Assembly (NCBI RefSeq): GCF_024763615.1
Contig: NC_077223.1
Span: forward strand, 11,098,001-11,162,000
DNA: 64,000 bases
Origin: Phlebotomus papatasi
Taxonomy: Eukaryota; Arthropoda; Insecta; Diptera; Psychodidae
Direction of reading: 5' to 3'
Shown: piece by piece, positions 12,844-25,000 of the stretch
Numbering within the stretch: the stretch's first letter is position 1
Layout: the number at the start of each line of letters is the position of its first letter
Position numbers and translations under genes: made by a program
The notes under the pieces: generated by a model
What the model was told of the DNA's origin: nothing
Seen by the model: only the letters and a program-made list of their open reading frames with translations
Database searches by the model: none

Positions 12844-13545
12844 AGGTGTCTACACATTATAAGAAATTTCTATCAAAAATGAGCTTCAAGAAGTGTTCTT
12901 CAAGAAAATTACCTACACATTGGTGAGAATTTTTGACAAAAAGATGGATTTTTGAAGAAAATTTGTCTAATGTGTAGACAAATTTCTTCAAAAATCATAT
13001 CCAATTGAAGGTAATTTCCATCAAGAATTTTTGAAAGAAATTACCCGCTACACATTGGAATAAAATTCATCAAAGTCATTCTTGACAGAATTCTTGACGG
13101 AAATCATCACGATTCAAGATTGTTTTTCACGGAAATTTGTTATTTTCTGCTGGAAAAAGTGAGAAAAACGTATGCCATACGTCACAGGAAATGTTCCTTC
13201 AAAGGCTGGGTTGGATTCCACCAGGAACGACATCTCCAGAAAAACACTATTCCCTTGCATATTTAGAAGATTTTCTTCAGAAATTCACTAAATACTATCC
13301 CAAGGAACTTCACCAAACGTTTTTCTCACTTTTTGCAGCAGTGAAACAACAAATTTTCGTGAAAAACAGTCAGAAGAGCAAGAGACTTGGAAATGATGGC
13401 AATCTGTCAAAATTTTTTTGATGGAAAATAAAAATCCCAGTGTGGAGGCATTTTTCTTCAAGAATTCCTTCAAAAATATGAATTTTTCTTTAAAAAATTT
13501 TTGAAATAATTCTTGATGAAATCAGCTCCAATGTGTAGACACCTT
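12844..13545. mobile_element. ~0.7-kb element ending AAGGTGTCTACACATT
   Basis: Inverted ends AAGGTGTCTACACATT. The interior repeats the ATTTTTGACAAAA and AATTTCTTCAAAAAT types of words. Related worn pieces at about 12545-12690, 5475-5740 and 35435-35700 (the last ending ATGTGTAGAAACCTTT). Confidence 0.65.
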
Positions 13546-14037
13546 AAGTCCGTAAACAGCTTATAACAATAAATATTCGGATTGTAATTTAATCGTTATT
13601 GAGTTAACACTGCCCTCATCTAACATTCTGGTCCATAAGAAATATGGTATACGCGGAAATCTGGTTTAAAATGTGACAAAATGCAAATTTCAAATTCGAT
13701 GTCCTGTCCAAGGACAAAATTCCAAATTTTTACTACAGATAGCCTTCGGTAATATCCTGAGATTTCTAAAATTTTAAGGGAGTCGAATAAAGAATGTATA
13801 CTCTTCTTTTTAAATTACTTTCCTTACAAAAGATTTCGACAAACTTATTTTCCAAAATCCATGCACTAGTGAGTGCTTCAAAGAATAATTTGGATCCAAT
13901 GAACACGAGTCCATTATTCGTTTCATAAAGAAATTAGAGACGTCAAGATGGTTAAGAATCTTTAAAAAAAAATATTTAAGAATTTTAAAAATTAAAATAT
14001 TAAAAAGAAATTTAAAATATTTACGTAAAAAATTATT

Positions 14038-14254
14038 TAAGGTAAGATAGGGCACTTTGGAACCATGTCCAATTTGGAACTGTAAAATTTCCTAACAATT
14101 TTAGATGACAAAAAGAAAAAAAACGAAGAAATACTCTTCAATGTAAAATATTGTACTTCCTCGTGGTTTTTTTTTTCACTTTGACCATCTGAAACAGTTA
14201 GAAAATTTCAAAATTCCAAATTAGACATGATTCCCATTACCCCATCTTACCCTA
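14038..14254. mobile_element. ~217-bp palindromic MITE ending GGTAAGATRGGG
   Basis: Left GGTAAGATAGGGCACTTTGG and right, inverted, GGGTAAGATGGGGTAATGGG, both continuing to an ATGTCYAATTTGGAA word. A related, weaker structure is at 10945-11492. Confidence 0.6.
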
Positions 14255-15158
14255 CTAACAATTTTTACACAAAACACGTCCAATTTACTGTAAACAAAAT
14301 TTATCAATTTGTTTTATTTTGAGTAATATTTTGTCATGTTTTTATAAAAGATGTTCAAGAGTGACAAGAATATTAAAATATTGTACTTTTTCTGAAAATT
14401 TCATCTATAATAGTGCCCCTGTAATATTAATAGAATGAATCCTACGCAGAAAAGTGTTGTTTAGTAATTCAGAGTTAGTAACAAATCACATTTACAGGGA
14501 ACAAAAAAATGAATAAAAGCGCTCACAAAATATAATTTTCCACATGGAAAACTTGCATTGCAAAAGAGCTTGGGGACACATTAACTGAAACATACAGTGT
14601 TGGATATGAAATTGATCTACTCTATAGTGAACATCCCTTAGGCAAAATTAGTAATTTCCTGCACTCACGCTGCTGTTTCTATTTCACATTTTGCATTTAT
14701 GCAACTCAAGAGCTCAACCTTTAAGCGAGATTTTTAATAAATGCTGCACAAAATGCAAGGAAAGATTTTCAAGTATATAGAACAGATAGATTTATTTTAT
14801 ACACACTATATACCAAACGTTCGAATCCTACAAATCTTTTAATGGAATTATCGTAGATGCTGTCTAGAGCTTTCACTATCATTTTATGCACTTTTACTAT
14901 TTCGTGCAAAATATTAAATTCCTACCACAAACGTATTCTTGGATAACGCTTTTCAAGAAGCTTAAGAACAATATTTTGAAGATTTTTTATTATAAGAAGC
15001 TTATAAAAAATAGTGATAAGCCTTATAGTAGATTAGGATAGCTGATATTCTTCTGACACTTTCCTTTATTTAGAATCTACTATCTTGAAATTTTAAAATT
15101 TACTATCCTATGGATAGTAAATTCTAATTATCCGATGGTAAAATCTACAATCCTCCTA

Positions 15159-15585
15159 GGGTAAGTATGCCAAATTTCGGCATATTTGCATGCAAGCGTC
15201 AAAGTCTCAAGTTTGAAATGTAATATTTTAAATACAAATTTATTTTTTTTATCATTTCTTCTGAAAGAGTGTTGTTGGGAACCTTGTAAAGAGTTTACCG
15301 TCTTTATTTACTCTAAAATCATTCTTAATACATTTTAAAATGAATAAAAATATAGACATAGCTTTGGTGTCCTATTTCGGCCACCTTCATTCTCATAGTT
15401 CCTTGCCCTCCACGAATTCTTCCAATGCCTTTTTCATGTCATCTCGTTTGTCGAAGCTACATTTTTTGTTATTCTTTTGCGTTGTATAATCTCTAGAGTG
15501 TGTAAAATCTAAAAGTTCATGGAAATTCGAGGAACAAAAAAGGTGGCCGAAATTGCAAGCTGGCCGGAATTTGGCACACTTACCC
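15159..15585. mobile_element. TA-flanked MITE ending GGGTAAGTRTGCC, copy 1
   Basis: Terminal inverted repeats GGGTAAGTATGCCAAATTTC and its complement, flanked by TA at 15157-15158 and 15586-15587. Sister copy at 27500. Lies between the gprs 5' exon candidate and the first coding exon. Confidence 0.8.
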
Positions 15586-16057
15586 TATAGCTTTAACCTT
15601 GGCTTCTCTTAGATTCTAATACCCGGATAGTAGATTTTAATATCCAAATAGTAGGTTCAACTAGCCAGATAGTAAATTTTACTAGCCAGATATTAGAACA
15701 CAAGTTTTGGTAAAATTGGGATAGTAAGTTCTAAAGGTGAGCACGTATATTCTACATTTTTTACAGCCCGATCTAATAACGCGTTTGCTGGGTGATTCTT
15801 TTACTATACGACTATTAAAATTTTGTATGGTAAATTGTACCATCCTAGTTTTCTCAGTGTAACTTATTATATTTTGAAAATTTTTATAGTCAGAATCTAC
15901 GAATTTTAATTAAAAAAAATCCGATTTAGATCAGGTTGTAGATTAGTTCATTCTACTCTAAAAAATATGATATGAAATTGACCTATTTATGTAAAAGCTA
16001 TTCGCCCGGAAAGGATTAATATAGGATTGCGAAAATTTGTAAAATTACTCAACAGAT

Positions 16058-19000
16058 ATGACGGCAGCTTCTTTCCCCGAAGCTTATCCCTCAACATCCG
16101 CCGCTTGTGGATATTTCGAGTCCGATTTATCTATTTTCGAGAACAAAAGTGGACTAGCTGAGGACATGAAGTTCCTGGCATCGATGCCAGAACTCTGTGA
16201 TGTCACGTTTCTGGTTGGAGAGACCAGGGAACCCGTCTGTGCCGTTAAGGTGACATTATATCCATTAAATCCCTATCTCTAGAGTCTAGACACTAAATTT
16301 TAAATACATTTTGCTTTCAGGCTGTTCTTGCATCGAGATCCAGAGTTTTCCAAAAGCTCCTGTACCAAGCTCCATCGCCCCAAAGAAGGAAGGAACCCCC
16401 TCAGCGCGAAAATAAACTCAGGCTGTTCCTCAAGAGATCCTCAGAGCCCCTTCTCAATCTACAGAATGCTGCTCAGCAGGTAGTTACGAGGATAAAATTC
16501 TGCACAAATTTTATTCTTGTCTTTGATTTCTTTTAATGTGCCATTTTATCCCCCAAAAATTTCCATGTAAAGATCCTCTGTGTGGATGCGGTATATATAT
16601 ACTAAATTTAGATGAGAAGTATTATTTAAATACCCCTTTTGGGAACTTTTGAGAAAAGTGATGACGCAACTGTCGCGAAGGATTTAACGATAAAGCATTA
16701 CCCTGGTAAATAATAAACAAATCTCCACAATGGTTAATTGTTCTAATTGCTGCCTTCAATCATTCGACAATGTCTGTCTGTAATCAATTTCCGTGATTAC
16801 GTAGCTCAAACATCTGCAATTCAAGTTTCCAATTTCCCTCAACTTTGTGGTTTGTAACTAATGCATTAAATGCAAGAGAAATTTACGACCCTGTACTTGA
16901 CAGCCAATTAACGTTCCTGCTTCGACACTATGCGCAAAGGATAAATTTAGATTGAGTATTTAGTCACAAAATCTATTGAAAAATGTAATACATAAATCGC
17001 AGTAAAAAAAAACTCTACCAAGGGTTGAATATAATCAATATAGAGCTTTGGATTTTGCTTTAAACAAAAAAAAACTTGTAATTAATGGCTTTTTCGTCCC
17101 AAATTAATTTAATTTTTCAATTAGTTACCAATTTTTCAGGCATCACGGAGTTAATTAGTTTAAAATTTCACAAAGTTGTTGTTTATACAAATTTGTATAT
17201 TAACAATCATAATAATGAAAAGCAATCGAGGGTGGGGTAATTCATGTTTCATGCTACAATTACGAGTTTAAAAAAACGTATTACAGTAGAGTCTCGCTAT
17301 AGGCCATCGGTCTATAGTCCACAATTTATCGACCGTTGATTTCAAATCACTGAGGTTATGTTTTTTAGTACGCGACATGCAATGTTATCATAATTATTTT
17401 AATATTTTTGAGAGCGAGCACAAGTACCACAATTGCAAAGAAAGTGGAAGCCGTCGAACAATTTCAATACTAAAAGTCGTTGATAATTTTAAAAAATGAT
17501 ATGGACTATAGTGCGACCCAAGTGTCAAATCTGGAACCAAATATGGACTATAGCGAGACTCTACTGTACAACCTCCCAGCGAACATCGAATGTTAACCGA
17601 TTTCAATTCAGCTGAAAACCTATGTATTTTCAGTTGAATTCTGCTGGCTTTAAAATGACACTCGCAAGGCAGTGTCATTTCCATATATTTGGTTAGCACT
17701 GTTTCTTCGAGAACTGTTGACCGGTCAGCATATTTTTGCTGATCGTTTATTCAAAAATATACTGAAAATGCTATTTTTTAGCTAATCATGCTCGCTGAGC
17801 ATTACGACTTATCTGCAGTTCTATTTCATATGCTATTTTATCTTCAATCAACAGTATTTCAGAAGTTAAGAAATTTGTGGAAAAAATATATTTCTAATAG
17901 AACTCACTGTCAGAAGTATACAACAAACCGTTGGTTGAATCAACAAATTTAGTTAGCACAGTTGCCAATCCAACCGACGAAATGTAAACTACATCATCCA
18001 TTGTCGTAACCGCATTTCGACGATCAGTTACATGATTTTCCTCAGTACATTATTTATTAACGAAAGTTAGCTCTGAATAAGGGAAACTATAGGATAGTAT
18101 TAAACCGGGGCAATTATAAAAACACTGAGATTTTTCCTTTAATTACAAGCATTCAAAGGACGATGCATATTGCACGTCGATCAATAAGTCTGTAGACTGG
18201 CGCATAGCTAGAACCTAGAACTGGCAGTGGACGGAAAAACATAGATATTTTTTGATCGTTTCGAGGATTGTTGTCCTCTTCATCAGGTATAGAAATCGCA
18301 GAAAAATTCACGTACAGGTGGGAAATGTTTACACAGTTTGTTCAAATGAAAAAGAAACGACCTTGTATAAAAATATTGTTGAAAATAAATGAAAAACTTT
18401 TTGTAGCCACTGAAGAAGGTCCACATCCGGACCGAAAGCTCTGGGCAAGACAGAAAATTTGTTTTTCTTCTTGAGGTGAAATAAATTTCCACTGACGATT
18501 ACCGGGAGTGTCCCCACAGAATGTTTACACTACACAGCACTTGGGTCCAAGTGCAGTGTAAACATTTGAAAATTTCATCAGTTTCGGTTTGTGAAGAAGT
18601 TCTTCGCGCAATGGCTGCCGCATTTGCTCACTTTGGCCCAAAACCGAAAAACCAAAAAACAAGCAAAATTGCACAAAATTGAGTTTGAACTAGTCCTTTA
18701 GTCGCCATATTCGCAAGACCAGGACTCAAGAGAGTTTTAACCAAATAAATGGCTCACCGAATAGCGTTTCATTTTACGAACTAAAATCTAAAATTATGAC
18801 CTATTTTGAATAGATTTTAACAGGATAAAAAAGTTGGATAACCGTTGAAAATGCTATATCGAGTTTTACAGAACGTATCTTGTCAAATAGCATTGAATTG
18901 GATAAAAAAAAATTCTTACTAAGTCTACGGACTTATTGGTCGACGTGTTATGTAATGATAAACTCTATTGGAATGCTTGTTAATAATGAAGAAATTATTA

Positions 19001-22000
19001 CCATAGTCCAAATTAAAAGCGTAAATTTTGATTATATAGACATGCTAATGACCTTCAATTATTCCTTATTTAGGGTTTTCAAGGTCAAAAGTGCATAAAT
19101 CTAACGAGCGTATATGTCTCAATTGATTGTGTCATTTTAGGTTATATTCTTAATATTACATAAAAATCCTTAACCACTTGGTTTTCGGTTACCTCGGACT
19201 TGAATTTCTTACTGACCGATTTTAACTTATTATTGCTCATTTATTTTTTTCTGCTATAGGAAAAGTCTAACATTTCGCAAAAGTCAAGACTTTTAAGAAC
19301 GAAAAAACAAAGTCAGAAAAAATAATTTTTCCTGTCGTCCTGAAAGGGTTAAACTTGCATTAAAACACTTTCGATTCTTGACCAGATTTTTTCGAGATCA
19401 GATTAGGAGGAAAAACTAAGAGTCATGGCAAAAAAAAACTTTATGTAACTAATCCACTTTCACCCAAAGCATAAACATAAATTCGCTTTTTAAAGTTTAA
19501 AAATCAGGCAGCAATTTTACCGTATATAAAAATTTCATTAGATATTTTTCCGAATGATGAAACTTTCTAGATTGAAATTAGATTAAAAAAAAACTGAGTT
19601 TCCCAATCAAATTTTAAAGTTGTTTTATTCCTCGATTGAATGCAAAAGAGGCTTCTTCATGCTGAAAATGATTAATTGAGGAATCATTGTGGAGATTTAA
19701 TATTGAGAGTGTACTTGCTGCCGGTGATTCCGTCCGGTGGCTTTTCCCGACGCGTTCAATCACCAAAATTGATTATTCATGAGATTCAGGTGCGCCTGGT
19801 GTATTCTACCTAAGCTATTTTGACCAACAATTCAAAATTGTATAGCAAGTATATGAATTATATTTTCCAAACACACGCCCTTACCATAATCCCAAACTTA
19901 AAGCATAAAATTCAAATGTTTGACTGTTGCTGTATATTTGTTGGTGGGTGTAATTATTTGTTTTTGTTGCTGGGAATTTTTCATCAAACTAAATTTTCAT
20001 GATTAAAACATCTTGTTGATTGAAAAATTATAGAGAAGTGGATTTACGAACCAGTTAGCGCCAATTCCTGAGGTAATTAAAATATAAAACAATCATGGTC
20101 AACAAAGCAAAATTCTTTTTTTTCAAAATTCATCTTAGAAATGCAAAATCTTTCCATTCATTTTATCTATCTTCATACATCATCATTTTAGTCACTTTCT
20201 CTCACTTGAGAATTTCCAAAAAAAAAAAATCTTTTCACCTAGACATGCTGTCTCTGAAATATGATTCTTTTTGAGCACATTTGGCTTTTTGAAAATTGAA
20301 AAGTTTCCTTGCAACAGGACGACAATGTGTGATTTTTCAATGTAATCCACTATGTACATTTCTCTTTAACTGTTTTCGCTGCATGTATATTAGATTGCGC
20401 ACAAAGGCTTTTGTTTTGCAAACATATTTTTTAAGCGGCTTATGTTAGCAAACGAGGGACTACGTTCAATTTTTTTATTATTGTGCGTTGTCCATAAGCT
20501 CATAAGCTTTTCATAGTGATAAACAGCATATTTATACTCATGCACAATTTCAGGGAATTCAAAAAAAGTCCAATCAAAGCACAATTTGCACTTCCTATGT
20601 GAAAATTTTCCTTATAAAACCATTGCAAATTTCTCAAAAAAAATCTATAAGCTATTTTTCTTATCTTATCATTCATCAATAGTAGCTTTACTCCTTTACT
20701 ACTGGATTAAGAGGATTTGTTCACAGATAAAATTAACGTGTTTTCCAATTTGCCGATTTTCCCCAAAATTTTGTCAATTTTTAGGATTCATTGAATATAA
20801 TTTTTAAAGTAAAATACTCTTTTTAATCTTTAATATAATTTTATGTATCTAATTGTGCTATTAATAAAAAAATGATAGGGGAAAATCTTTTTCCTGCACA
20901 TTTTTTTTTTAGTACACGATGGCTATTATCTGCGTTATCAACTTTTCTTATATTAGTTTCTGTCCCGACTGTTTTCCGCAGTCCTCTTCGTGTTCCAAAA
21001 TCACCAATTCTAACAGGAACCAACTGAAAAGTCAATTATGGTGCTATTCCAATGAACAATGACCATGCTTTTTTAGCACTTTACTGTTCTCAAGTGCTTC
21101 TGCATTATCGACCTTTCTTTAGGTCAGTTCCTGTCTCGACTTTTTCCCCATATCTCATCGTGTTCTAAAACCACAAAACAGTCGAGAGTGGAACCAACCC
21201 AAAGAAAGGTCGATTATGTAGAAGCACTTGAGAACAGAAAAATGCTAAAAAAAAACATGTTTTATTTTCATTGGAATAGCCCAATTATGCAGAAACACAT
21301 GAGAACCAGTCATGTACACGGTAAAAAATTTCGGCACGTATTTGTTCCAAAAATTAGCTCGTCCACGGACACCATAATTTTTGGCATAATCTTGTTCATT
21401 TTATGAGACTCAAAAAGATACCCAATATTAGTAATGAATTTGTTCCAAATTGTAGCTCGTCCACGGACACCATAATTTTTGGAACAAATTTGTACCTTCT
21501 AGGAGGAACAAAAAGATACCCAATATTAGTAACGAATTTGTTCCAATAAATGGCTCGTCTAGTATAAAAGCGTATCCCTCCTCTCACACTCAGTCGCCCG
21601 TCACCGAAGGGAAGAGGACGCCAAATCTGTGGCAATTTTCGTGCTACATGGTTTCACTTTTTTAATTCGAGATTCCCTTCCCCTCTTGCTGCCAGCGCTC
21701 GCATATGATTTCGTCATGCACGCGTCTGTATAAAACACTCTTAAGTTGATTCTTATTTGATGTTCCTTATGAACTTTCGCTACCGAAATCCATCTCGACT
21801 GAAGTATAGGCCTTAACTGTAAGGCGAAATCACTTACACGAATTTGTTCCCGACAATGGGAACAAAAAGATTCCCCATATGAGTAACAATTTCGTTCCAA
21901 AAATTACCTCGTCCATGGACATCGAAAATTTTTGGAACAAATATGTTACACATGTAGGAATAATATTGTTATAAAAAATATGTACCAATTTGTTCCTGAC

Positions 22001-25000
22001 AGTGGGAACGAAACAGCCGAATGCAACAAATTCTGTTCCAAATTTCGGGAACAAATTTGTATAAAACGAAATCAACTTAAATTTGTAGACATTCCACTGT
22101 ATCAAAACGGTTCCAAAAACAACTCTAACAAAATTGTAACTGTATTTTGTAACGAAACTGTAAAGAAAACTTTTTGGAACCAACAAATATCTTTTCTAGG
22201 TACAAATTGATTCCAAAGAAATTTGTTCCAAGGAAAACTTGTTCCAATATTTTGGTCAGTGTCCAAAAGTTTTTACCGTGTACTAGAAAAATAGGTGTGA
22301 TTAGAAGGAATCACACCTAAAATGTTCAGGAGAAAAATTTCTCTTTAATATTTTTCATAGGAATTGCACCATAGTATATTGGGATTTTCAACCCTTTTTG
22401 CCAATTAGATGCATTCTCAACCCCAAACTCGGTAATTTTGTTGATAACAATAAGCTGAACGCTTTTAATGTAAATGTTGAACAACCACACGTGATTTTTT
22501 ATGAGACAAATCCTCCTTTCAGGGATTAGTTAATATCGATCCGTGTTATTTTTTGCCCATCAATGTAATCCTCTTTACTTTTTCCGTACCACTCACTCCA
22601 CATACAGCCAACAGGACACCAGCACCAGACATTGATCATTGAGGAATTTGAGCCGGATGTCTTCCGGCAATTGATTGAATACATCCATACGGGAGGCGTG
22701 ACTCTACAGCCCCGAACTTTGTTGGGAGTTATGAATGCTGCAGACTATTATGGTCTAGAGGAATTGAGGAAGGCCTGTGCCGGATTTGTGCAGTATTGCA
22801 TCAATGTGGACACCGTATGTGCTCTTTTAGCATCCGCTGAGCGATATATTCAGTATAAATGCACGAAAAATCTGGTGCAGAAAGTACTGGAATTTGTGGA
22901 TGAGCATGGAAATGAAGTACTCAACCTTGGCAGTTTTACTCTACTGCCACAGCATGTGGTGCGACTGATTCTGGCACGAGAGGAGCTCCGTGCCGATGAA
23001 TTCACCAAGTTCCAGGCAGCTCTCATGTGGAGCAAGAAGTATTGTGACAATAATCCGGTAAGATAAACATCTCAAAAATTAAATCCCGCGTAACCATAAT
23101 ATACTAAATCTTTGATGTTTTCCAGATCAATCCCCTGAAGGAGGTCTTGGGAAATTTCCTAGAGTACATTCAATTCCACAAAATACCAGCAAATGTGCTG
23201 ATGCGAGAAATTCATCCTCTTGGCCTTGTACCATATTCCATTATAATGAATGCTCTAGCTTTTCAGGTATGTCCTTGAGTTTAAAATATACTCCATTGTC
23301 TATTGATGCCTATTAAAGAGGATGATGTGTTTGTATTTAAACAGGCTGACCCGGCTAGTGTGGATCCAGGCAAATTGTCACCCAACTCAAGTCGTGTCCG
23401 TCGAGCTAGACATGCAAAAGGACGCTCAATGTCTGTCCAGAGTTCTCTTGATCCCTATGGTTCAAACACAACCCTCAGCTCTACTGGGAGCAGTGATCCG
23501 CCGAATGGAACTTGTAGCAGCAACTAGCATAGGTCTAACGGCCCCTCCTCCCACCACCACAAAAACTCCTCTCCAAAAATCCGGAAAGCCAAATCCCAGA
23601 GCTTCCGTACTCGTCGTAGTCCATCTGAACGGAAGGGCAGTTCATCTGCATTTGCACCAACTTCGGGACAACTCAATCTAGCTATTGAGCGTGTTGGCAG
23701 CAGGAGAAGCCCTAGTGGTCCATCGCCTCATGACAGCAAAAGTCCTAGTAGCACATCACAGAAGAGTCCGATGTCTCTGTCACGACAGAACACCGTTCGG
23801 CAGTCTCATCGGAGAAAGAATAGCATGACAGCGTCGCTGAATTTGCAGGGACGGCGGAGTCCCTGCGGAACCGCGCCAGAGCAGCGCAGTCCGCAGGGAC
23901 GTCGCAGCCCCGTCTTTCTCAGCTACGAACAGTCACGCTCAGGACACCGCAGTCCAACTGATCGGCGAAGTCCAACTTCCTCAATTCACGTACAGCAGCA
24001 ATCGGGGCATCGGAGTCCTATTGACTATGAAAAGCGAAGCCCAATATCTGGAGTTGCACCACCGCTTGATCGAAAAATGTCAGGAGGAATATCACCGGAT
24101 GAGCGAAGGTAATTCTTTCTGAAACATTCTGTGCTGTAAAAGACTCTGTTCTAACAATATTCCTTTTCGCCATTAGGACTTCTCTACAACAGTCACTGAT
24201 CTTGGGCAGACGAAGTCCCATTGGTTTCTCGCAAGGAATGATGATCCCTCTAACACCTAGTCGTAGCCCAACGCTTCCTATTCCACCCATAACAATCTCC
24301 AATCCTTCAGAAACAATTGCCATCATCCAACGCCAGATTGACAGCACAGTTGAGTCCTCGGCAGATGAAAAGAGTCCTCCTCCAGTTGAGCGCAAGGAGA
24401 AGACTAGCGTTATGCGAGAAATCCTGGCTTTTGTGCGCAAACCTTCTAAGAAGGTCACGACGAGAACTAGTCGTTTTGCTGCAGCTTTCTCAAGAGCAGA
24501 ATCCACATCTGGAAGTCCTTTGCTGCGCCAGAGCACCTTTTCCAGTGCCCCAACGGCATCTAGTCGAGCAGCCAAGAGTGCAGTCACTAAGCAAATGTCG
24601 GAAGTCAGCTTGGAACCGAAGATGTCTCAACGCTTTAAAAATCTAGCCTACACGACAAAACTCTCTCTGAGGCTTCGAAGGTCCGACACAGGTAGCAAAG
24701 GCAAGGACATGAAGAAATCTAGTGGAGAGGAAGCCAGCGATGTAGAGAGCATAACAGATGTGAGAGCGGTAGAGAAATTGGGTACTAAGCCTTCTCTTAG
24801 CAGTACTAATGGTAAGAAAAATATTCTTGATGAGTTAGCTCTTGGCACAAGTCTTGGTATTTAATCTATCCTCATGATCTTCATGATGATTTTCAGGTGG
24901 ACTGTCATTTGAGTTGGAGAATGTGTACTTTGAAAAAGTAGGAGATTCCTATATCAAGCACGAACAGATCCGCGAGGAGACTCTTGAAGAATCTAGTCCT

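Larger units (their letters stand above)
16480..22607 (+). other. gprs: gprs intron 2 (6.1 kb)
   Basis: Donor CAG/GTAGTT at 16479 and acceptor CATACAG at 22607. It contains MITEs at 17282, 21043 and 21315 and the fragment at 18235-18490; the rest is unassigned AT-rich DNA with no convincing exons. Confidence 0.6.

Noticed and set aside
22850..23050. Minus-strand frame opposite the BTB-BACK exon
   Set aside because: Antisense shadow of a clear domain-coding exon.
24018..24587. 189-codon minus-strand open frame opposite gprs exons 5-6
   Set aside because: Shadow of the real plus-strand exons; it crosses a confirmed intron.
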